This document shows positions 58,875 to 64,000 of a stretch of 64,000 bases of DNA, in pieces (within the stretch, counting starts at the first letter, position 1; the number at the start of each line of letters is the position of its first letter). The stretch lies in NCBI GenBank assembly GCA_024642115.1, contig JAHEBU010000001.1, forward strand, positions 372,001 to 436,000, read 5' to 3'. Both the position numbers and the translations under genes were made by a program. The notes under the pieces were generated by a model. That model was not told where the DNA came from. It worked only from the letters and a program-made list of their open reading frames with translations, and made no database searches. Source of the DNA: Marivivens sp. (GTDB lineage Bacteria; Pseudomonadota; Alphaproteobacteria; Rhodobacterales; Rhodobacteraceae).

Positions 58875-59096
58875 ATGAGAAAAGACATTCACCCCGACTA
58901 CCACAACATCAGCGTCAAGATGACCGATGGCACCGTGGTTGAGATGAAATCGACCTGGGGCAAGGAAGGCGACATCATGTCGCTCGACATCGACCCTTCG
59001 GTTCACCCGGCCTGGACCGGCGGCACGTCCCGCCTGCTCGACACCGGTGGCCGCGTGTCCAAGTTCAAGAACAAGTACGCCGGTCTGGGGTTCTGA
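58875..59096 (+). CDS. rpmE: 50S ribosomal protein L31
   Basis: A 73-residue L31, starting [19 protein letters not shown]. It lacks the CxxC zinc pair of type-A zinc-bound L31, so it is the zinc-free form (C-). AAGGAG precedes the ATG, 11 bases after rplS. It is the last gene of the rpsP-rpmE block, followed by a repeat palindrome and a UUCG-capped terminator. Confidence 0.95.
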   Translation: MRKDIHPDYHNISVKMTDGTVVEMKSTWGKEGDIMSLDIDPSVHPAWTGGTSRLLDTGGRVSKFKNKYAGLGF

Positions 59097-59100
59097 TCCG

Positions 59101-59125
59101 GTACGGTGGGTTTCACCCACCCTAC
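59101..59125. repeat. Palindromic repeat copy 7 (GGTGGGTTTCACCCACC)
   Basis: Core at 59105-59121, flanked by GTAC and CTAC, 8 bases after the rpmE stop. One base shorter in the centre than copy 1. Confidence 0.82.
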
Positions 59126-59134
59126 GAGTTTTGC

Positions 59135-59162
59135 AAACGCCGTCCTTCGGGGCGGCGTTTCG
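59135..59162 (+). terminator. UUCG-capped terminator of the rpsP-rpmE operon
   Basis: AAACGCCGTCC (59135-59145) pairs with GGGCGGCGTTT (59150-59160) around a TTCG tetraloop, one wobble pair included. T residues and a second GC-rich tract follow. Confidence 0.8.
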
Positions 59163-59257
59163 CGTTTCGGGGTGGCCTTTGGGCCTGTGGACAAACTTCC
59201 GCCCCAAAGGGATGATATCCCAAGCCGGTCTGACGGCCGCCCCAACGCGAGGGACTG

Positions 59258-60304
59258 ATGCCCTATTCCGATCTGCCAAAACGGTCGTTCTGGTCCTCTT
59301 GCCGCCGCGATGCGGCCTTTCGCATGGCCGACCTCTACGAGCCGAAATTCGACCTGTCCCCTGGAATGAAGGTCGCCACATTTGGCAGTTGCTTTGCCCA
59401 GCATATCGGCCGCTACATGCGCCGATCGACCCTGACGGTTCTGGATGCCGAACCTGCCCCGCCCCAGTTCCCCCCTGCCGTGGCCGAAGCCTATGGCTAT
59501 GGCCTGTTTTCCGGCCGCTACGGCAACATCTATACCACCCGCCAGCTGCGCCAGCTAATCGAGGATGCGCTGGCTGTCCGCCTGCGCCCCGAAGGCGTCT
59601 GGGCCAAGGCCGACCGGTTCCACGACGCCCTGCGCCCAAATGTCGAACCCAAGGGCCTGACAACCGCCGACGAGGTCCGTCTGCACCGGACCGACCATCT
59701 GCGCCGGGTCAAGGCGATGCTGGGCCAGATGGATGTGATGATCTTTACCCTTGGCCTGACCGAAACCTGGGCAGACCGGGCCACCGGTACCGTCTTTCCC
59801 AGCGCCCCCGGCGTCATCGCGGGCATATATGATCCCGCTGCCCATGGATTTGTGAACATGAGCTTTGCCGATGTGCTGGAGGATCTGGATGCCGCGCTGG
59901 CGCTGGTGCGCGGGATCAATCCGAACCTCAGGATCATCCTGACCGTGTCCCCCGTCCCGCTTGCCGCAACGGCGACGGGCGATCATGTCCTGCGCGCCAA
60001 CACCTATTCCAAATCCGTACTGCGCGCCGTGGCCGAGGAATTGTCGGCCCCCGACCCCGCCATCGCCTATTTCCCGTCTTACGAGATCATCACGGGCCTG
60101 CCCTTTGCAGGACAGTTCTATAACGCCGACCTGCGCACCGTGACTGCCCAGGGGGTCGATACGGTCATGTCCACATTTTTCGCAGCCCACCCCGGCCTGA
60201 TGGAGGTGCAAGCCCCCGATGTGGCCGTCCCGACCCCGGCCGAGGCAGAGGCTGACGACGTCGTCTGCGAAGAAATCCTGCTGGACGCCTTTGCCAAGCC
60301 ATGA
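59258..60304 (+). CDS. GSCFA domain-containing protein
   Basis: A 348-residue GSCFA-family protein, a branch of the SGNH/GDSL-like hydrolases. The name-giving motif FGSCFAQHIGRYM is near residues 43-55, and FTLGLTETWADRATG and ILTVSPVPLAAT are further family blocks. Members are thought to remove or transfer acyl groups on glycans, but this is not proven. There is no signal peptide. It overlaps the next gene by ATGA (60301-60304), so the two are translated together. Confidence 0.82.
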   Translation: MPYSDLPKRSFWSSCRRDAAFRMADLYEPKFDLSPGMKVATFGSCFAQHIGRYMRRSTLTVLDAEPAPPQFPPAVAEAYGYGLFSGRYGNIYTTRQLRQLIEDALAVRLRPEGVWAKADRFHDALRPNVEPKGLTTADEVRLHRTDHLRRVKAMLGQMDVMIFTLGLTETWADRATGTVFPSAPGVIAGIYDPAAHGFVNMSFADVLEDLDAALALVRGINPNLRIILTVSPVPLAATATGDHVLRANTYSKSVLRAVAEELSAPDPAIAYFPSYEIITGLPFAGQFYNADLRTVTAQGVDTVMSTFFAAHPGLMEVQAPDVAVPTPAEAEADDVVCEEILLDAFAKP

Positions 60305-61113
60305 AGGTCTGTGTCATCGGAAATTCTCATGCGGGCATGATGGTGCGGGCGTTGGACGTGGCACCCGTACCTGACCTGACCTGTCAGTTCTTTGCCAGCC
60401 CCGGCACAGGCCCGGTTGACTTCAACCTGACCCCGGACGGCATCCTCAACAGCTCCAACCCAGCCGTTCGTGCCAAACTTGATGCCTACGGGATGCAGCA
60501 AGAGGCCAATCTGGCGTCGTTCGACCTGATCGTTCTGGTGGCGATGGGGGGCAGCGTCTTTACCGTCCAGTCGCTGCTGGGCGATCATGTGGTTTATGGC
60601 TGGCCGGGAGCGCAAGCGGCGGTCGATGCGCTGAGCACGAACGATCCCGATGACGGACCGCCGCTCCTCTCTCGTCAGGCCATGACCGACGCCGTCGTCG
60701 CCCGTATTCAGAACGGTTTGGCCCATGCATATGCCACAGCCATTCGGCGTTTTCTGTCTGTGCCGATCCTTGTGGTGACGCAGCCTGCGCCTTCGGTCGC
60801 GCTTCTGGACATGCGGGGGAAATTCCCCCAGATCCGCAAGATGCACCGGCGGGGCGACGGTCCGTCGGCGACGGGCCTCTTGACCGAGGCGCAGCGCATT
60901 GCCTTTGCCAAGACGTCCGGCGTGCATGTGCTGATGCAGCCTCAGGACACTCTGGCGGACCGGTTCCTGACGCGTTCCGAATTCACCACCGGGGCAAGCA
61001 GGCTCAAGTCAGGGTCGCAACAGCCGGACGACGACATGCTGCATGCAAATGCCCGGTATGGCCGCCTTGTCTGGGACCAGATCCTGCACACCGCATCGGA
61101 TATATCGCCCTAA
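60301..61113 (+). CDS. SGNH-like hydrolase-fold protein of unknown function
   Basis: A 270-residue protein. The opening KVCVIGNSHAGMMVRALD (2-19) fits an SGNH block I with GNSH in place of GDSx, and a C-terminal DDDMLHANARYG (about 244-255) resembles the D-x-x-H block V. So Ser9, Asp and His250 may form the catalytic triad. Function is unknown; the coupling to the GSCFA gene suggests a shared glycan or polysaccharide deacylation role. There is no export signal. Confidence 0.7.
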   Translation: MKVCVIGNSHAGMMVRALDVAPVPDLTCQFFASPGTGPVDFNLTPDGILNSSNPAVRAKLDAYGMQQEANLASFDLIVLVAMGGSVFTVQSLLGDHVVYGWPGAQAAVDALSTNDPDDGPPLLSRQAMTDAVVARIQNGLAHAYATAIRRFLSVPILVVTQPAPSVALLDMRGKFPQIRKMHRRGDGPSATGLLTEAQRIAFAKTSGVHVLMQPQDTLADRFLTRSEFTTGASRLKSGSQQPDDDMLHANARYGRLVWDQILHTASDISP

Positions 61114-61205
61114 TCCATTAAAATTGAAAAGAAATCTCGCCCCACCTTTAAGGCCATTTTAAGTGCGCTCACGCCACCTTCCCGACACGATGTCGAGGGG
61201 GCAAC

Positions 61206-62456
61206 ATGGCACTTCCAATCTACATTCTGGCCGGACAAAGCAATGCTGTCGGGATCGAGGCCAGTCTTATCGCAGACCTGACCAGCCGATTTGGCGTTGG
61301 CGGATTCGTTCTGGTGACAGCCGCTTCGGCGGGGGCACCGCTGACCTTTCAAAGGCCACTGGCGGATTGGTCGGACCCGAATGAACTTCAGGCCGACCTG
61401 ATCCAGTCCACGCTGAACGCGTTGACCGCCAATCCGGACAGCCAGATTGCCGGGTTGATCTGGGTGCAGGGCGAGGCGGACACCTGGGCCATCGGTCGTG
61501 CGGCGGAATACGCCAGCGACCTGACCCACCTGTTCGACGGTTTTCGAGCGGCGATCGACGTTGCAACCGGAAACCGGGCAACAGGGATCGAAACAGCGAC
61601 CTTTGTGATTTCGGGCCTGTCCGATCTGGCAGCGGGGGCTTCGTCCCGGCCCAATTGGGACGCCATCGCAGCCGCCCAGCAGGCCGTCGCAAGTGCGCTC
61701 CCCGGTGTCAACTTGGTGGACCCGGACGTCATCGCGTCAGAAAACGGGTTCGGGGCGGACAGCATGTTTCGCGACGGTCTGCATTATACCAACAGCTTTT
61801 ACAGTTTTCTGGCGCATGCCTTGGTGGACGCCACGGCGTCCCGGCAGACAGTCCACAGCGGCACGACTTTGCCCGACAACCTTGTGGGAACAAGGGGCAA
61901 TGACGTGTTCTACGTAAACTCTTTGTCCGATCATGTGAGCGAAGCCCGCAACTGCGGCACGGATCTTGTCATCTCTTCGGTCAGTTTCGAATTGCGGGCG
62001 CACAGCCAGTATATCGAAAACCTGACGCTGACCGGCACCGCGAACCTTCGGGGCGTTGGGAACGCCTTGGGGAACGTGATTCAGGGGAACAGTGGCAACA
62101 ACGTGCTCAGCGGTCTTTTTGGGGACGACCTGTTATTCGGCGGGGACGGGCGGGATCAACTGTTCGGCGGAACTGGCGACGACATTCTTGTCGGAGGCCG
62201 AGGGGCTGATGTCCTAACAGGCGGGGCAGGCGCGGATATCTTCGTGTTTGATGATGTCGGCGTCTGGAGAGAGAAGGTCATGGATTTCGAGGACGGGATC
62301 GACCGCATCGACCTGTCTGGCACGGGTCTGACCAGCTTTTCCCAGTTGTCAGTTACCCGCTACGGCACCGGGACAATCATCAACTACGGGTCGGCATCCA
62401 TTCTGCTCGTCGGCGAGGATTATCACAACATCGATGCGTCGGATTTCCTGTTCTGA
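61206..62456 (+). CDS. SASA-type esterase fused to RTX calcium-binding repeats
   Basis: A 416-residue two-domain protein. The first about 215 residues are a sialate O-acetylesterase-like (SASA) SGNH domain with nucleophile Ser12 in AGQSNAVG and RDGLHYT near 189-195. The C-terminal half has RTX nonapeptide repeats (about 295-355: GGDGRDQLFGGTGDD, GGRGADVLTGGAGAD) that bind Ca2+ and signal type I secretion. There is no Sec signal, as expected. It is probably an extracellular acetylesterase acting on a polysaccharide; no cognate T1SS genes are nearby. GAGGGGG precedes the ATG. Confidence 0.87.
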   Translation: MALPIYILAGQSNAVGIEASLIADLTSRFGVGGFVLVTAASAGAPLTFQRPLADWSDPNELQADLIQSTLNALTANPDSQIAGLIWVQGEADTWAIGRAAEYASDLTHLFDGFRAAIDVATGNRATGIETATFVISGLSDLAAGASSRPNWDAIAAAQQAVASALPGVNLVDPDVIASENGFGADSMFRDGLHYTNSFYSFLAHALVDATASRQTVHSGTTLPDNLVGTRGNDVFYVNSLSDHVSEARNCGTDLVISSVSFELRAHSQYIENLTLTGTANLRGVGNALGNVIQGNSGNNVLSGLFGDDLLFGGDGRDQLFGGTGDDILVGGRGADVLTGGAGADIFVFDDVGVWREKVMDFEDGIDRIDLSGTGLTSFSQLSVTRYGTGTIINYGSASILLVGEDYHNIDASDFLF

Positions 62457-62474
62457 GGACCCGACAGAACTGAA

Positions 62475-62505
62475 AAGGGCGGCTGAGGGTCCCCCAGCCG
62501 CCCTT
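62475..62505 (-). terminator. Terminator of the RhlE-type helicase gene
   Basis: On the minus strand AAGGGCGGCTG pairs with CAGCCGCCCTT, followed by TTC. It lies 6 bases after the helicase stop codon and between two convergent genes. Confidence 0.82.
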
Positions 62506-62510
62506 GATCG

Positions 62511-63818
62511 TCACCGCGCAGCGACGCGAGGGCGGCTCTTTGGTTTGGCGACCGCATTGGCGGGCTTGCTACGGCCGCGTTGGCCCTGCGGTTTGCCTTC
62601 GGCACCCGGCGCACCGCCACCACCACCGAACCGGCGACGCTGGCCGCCAGCACCCCCGCCGTTGGGCCGCTTTTTAGTCGTGCCTTCACCCTCCCACGGG
62701 CGCCCGGACGCAATGGGAATGTCTTCCTTCATCGCCCGCTGGATGTCGCGCAGGTCCTGCATTTCATCCGGCGCACAGAACGCGATCGCCGCGCCATCGG
62801 CCCCGGCCCGCGCCGTCCGACCGATCCGGTGAACGTAATTCTCGGGCACGTTGGGCAGTTCAAAGTTGTAGACGTGGCGCACGTCCGGAATGTCGAGCCC
62901 GCGGGCGGCCACATCGGTTGCCACCAGAATACGCACCTTGCCCGACCGGAAGTCGGTAATCGCCCGTTCGCGTTGACCTTGGCTTTTGTTGCCGTGGATC
63001 GCGGTGACGGCGAACCCTTTGGCTGCCAGATTCTTGGACAGCTTCTCCATCCCGTGTTTGGTGCGGCCAAAGACCAGCGCCAATTCGTCGCGGTGGGCGT
63101 CCAGCAGGTCGACCAGCAGGTCGAATTTTGCGGCCTGAGCCACGAAATGCACCGACTGTTCAATCTTTTCCACAGCCTTGCCCGGAGCGTTCACCTGAAC
63201 ACGCACCGCATCGCGCAGGAACGCTTCGGCCAGTTCGCCCATCTGCTTGGGCATGGTGGCCGAGAACAGCATGGTCTGGCGGTCGGCTGGCAGCAGCGGG
63301 GCAATCCGGCGCAGCGCGTGGATGAACCCCAGATCCAGCATTTGGTCCGCCTCGTCCAGCACCAGAAAACGGGTGTTGGACAGCGACACGGCGCGGCGAT
63401 CCAGAAGGTCGATCAGTCGGCCGGGGGTGGCGACCAGCAGGTCGACGCCATTGGCCATCCGTTTGATCTGCGCGGTAATGCCCGCACCACCGACGACCAG
63501 CGCCACCTTGAGGTGCGATCCTTGGGCATAGGCGGTCAGGTTGTCAGCGATCTGTTTGGCCAGTTCGCGGGTCGGCGCCAGCACAAGGCCGTTGGCCGAT
63601 TTGGGGTTCGGGCGCACGCCCGATTTCAGAAGCGCGTCCACCATCGGCAGGCCAAAGGCGGCGGTTTTGCCCGACCCGGTCTGGGCCAGCCCCATCACGT
63701 CACGCCCGTTCATGGCGTGCGGAATGGCCTGGGTCTGGATCGGGGTGGGGTCGGTGATGCCCTGTTCGGCCAGTTTGGCCACAAGGCGGGGCGCGAGGCC
63801 CAGCATGTCAAAATCCAT
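62511..63818 (-). CDS. rhlE: DEAD-box RNA helicase, RhlE type
   Basis: A 435-residue DEAD-box helicase that unwinds structured RNA, for example in ribosome assembly or mRNA decay. Motifs are complete: Q motif (TPIQTQAIPHAM), I (AQTGSGKT), II (VLDEADQMLDLG), III (SATM), Ib and VI (HRIGRTARAG). The C-terminal tail (about 380-435) is Gly/Arg/Lys-rich and low in complexity, typical of RNA-binding RhlE tails. The ATG at 63818 follows AGGA; the in-frame extension to 63935 has no ribosome site and is unlikely. Confidence 0.93.
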   Translation of the reverse strand: MDFDMLGLAPRLVAKLAEQGITDPTPIQTQAIPHAMNGRDVMGLAQTGSGKTAAFGLPMVDALLKSGVRPNPKSANGLVLAPTRELAKQIADNLTAYAQGSHLKVALVVGGAGITAQIKRMANGVDLLVATPGRLIDLLDRRAVSLSNTRFLVLDEADQMLDLGFIHALRRIAPLLPADRQTMLFSATMPKQMGELAEAFLRDAVRVQVNAPGKAVEKIEQSVHFVAQAAKFDLLVDLLDAHRDELALVFGRTKHGMEKLSKNLAAKGFAVTAIHGNKSQGQRERAITDFRSGKVRILVATDVAARGLDIPDVRHVYNFELPNVPENYVHRIGRTARAGADGAAIAFCAPDEMQDLRDIQRAMKEDIPIASGRPWEGEGTTKKRPNGGGAGGQRRRFGGGGGAPGAEGKPQGQRGRSKPANAVAKPKSRPRVAAR

Positions 63819-63949
63819 CAAGGATATCCTGTTCTGTCGGCGGGGGCGCGTGGCCAGCCCGCAATAAAGGTTCCCCCCGGCCAGATGGCCGAAGGCATCG
63901 CAAGGTTGCGCCCTGTCCTGACAGGCGGACCGCATGTCCGCGCGCCGTC

Positions 63950-64000
63950 ATGACGCTGGACCCCCGCGTGATCTGGGAACCGGAAAACGATACGATGCCT
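63950..64000 (+). CDS. Possible 5' fragment of a plus-strand gene at the window edge
   Basis: An ATG at 63950 opens a frame encoding MTLDPRVIWEPENDTMP before the window ends, 131 bp upstream of and divergent from the helicase start. The composition is protein-like, but there is no clear ribosome site and no family can be named from 17 residues. Confidence 0.3.
   Translation, partial: MTLDPRVIWEPENDTMP

Noticed and set aside
62511-63935. Longer helicase start at 63935
   Set aside because: The extra 39 residues are not helicase-like and the ATG at 63818 has AGGA upstream.
1-64000. CRISPR array, toxin-antitoxin pair, prophage or intact insertion sequence
   Set aside because: I looked for regularly spaced repeats, small coupled toxin-like ORFs, integrases and transposases and found none that stood up.

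Overview
The window looks like a chromosomal segment of a marine-type alphaproteobacterium of the order Rhodobacterales (Roseobacter group). The basis is high GC, alphaproteobacterial gene content, an F0 ATP-synthase operon (I-a-c-b'-b) separated from the F1 genes, a complete glycolate oxidase set, and the ffh-GNAT-chorismate mutase-rpsP-rimM-trmD-rplS-rpmE order. This is inference from gene content; no rRNA marker is present. I see no tRNA, rRNA, CRISPR array, prophage or intact insertion sequence.

Layout. 1-7.4 kb: an L,D-transpeptidase-like lipoprotein fragment, a creatinase, an SDR lacking its catalytic Tyr/Lys, a PfpI-family protein, a P1 aminopeptidase, an alpha/beta hydrolase, succinate-semialdehyde dehydrogenase and a DUF4396 membrane protein. 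7.4-14.2 kb: a minus-strand MoxR / DUF58 / DUF4159 / glutamine-amidotransferase-like operon. 14.3-19.3 kb: single metabolic genes, a DMT transporter and a VOC-YafY regulator pair. 19.6-22.2 kb: an ECF sigma factor overlapping a membrane-anchored VWA protein. 22.4-25.7 kb: VIT transporter, rhodanese, VOC and MFS genes. 25.8-29.8 kb: glcDEF. 29.9-36.3 kb: a secreted serine protease, a small heat-shock protein with an RpoH-type promoter, polA and small genes. 36.3-40.4 kb: a Core-2/I-branching-type glycosyltransferase divergent from a carbohydrate sulfotransferase, then PAP2 and an unknown protein. 40.5-44.7 kb: adenosine kinase, endonuclease III, Ada-like MGMT, an OmpA-family lipoprotein and a FadR-type GntR regulator. 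44.8-48.3 kb: a decayed YHYH/PEBP gene and the F0 operon. 48.5-51.9 kb: ArsR, a DMT transporter with a tiny membrane peptide, LysR and DoxX. 52-59.1 kb: the SRP/ribosome-maturation block. 59.2-62.5 kb: GSCFA, SGNH-like and SASA-RTX proteins. 62.5-64 kb: an RhlE-type helicase.

Themes. Many genes are packed with 4-base ATGA overlaps on one strand or CTAG overlaps between convergent genes. Intergenic space carries a short palindrome family (GGTGGGTTGAAACCCACC, seven copies plus a variant) and a second repeat (CTTCACCTTGC.ATAACAACTCC, four copies). These combine twice into about 150-bp composite elements.

The least expected signals are four and a half 11-bp tandem repeats inside a 34-codon ORF that couples a GNAT gene to chorismate mutase; a 24-residue membrane peptide encoded antisense within the arsR tail; the ECF sigma/VWA pair; and the sulfotransferase-like gene between rimM and trmD. 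I do not see a clear-cut new defence or mobile system.
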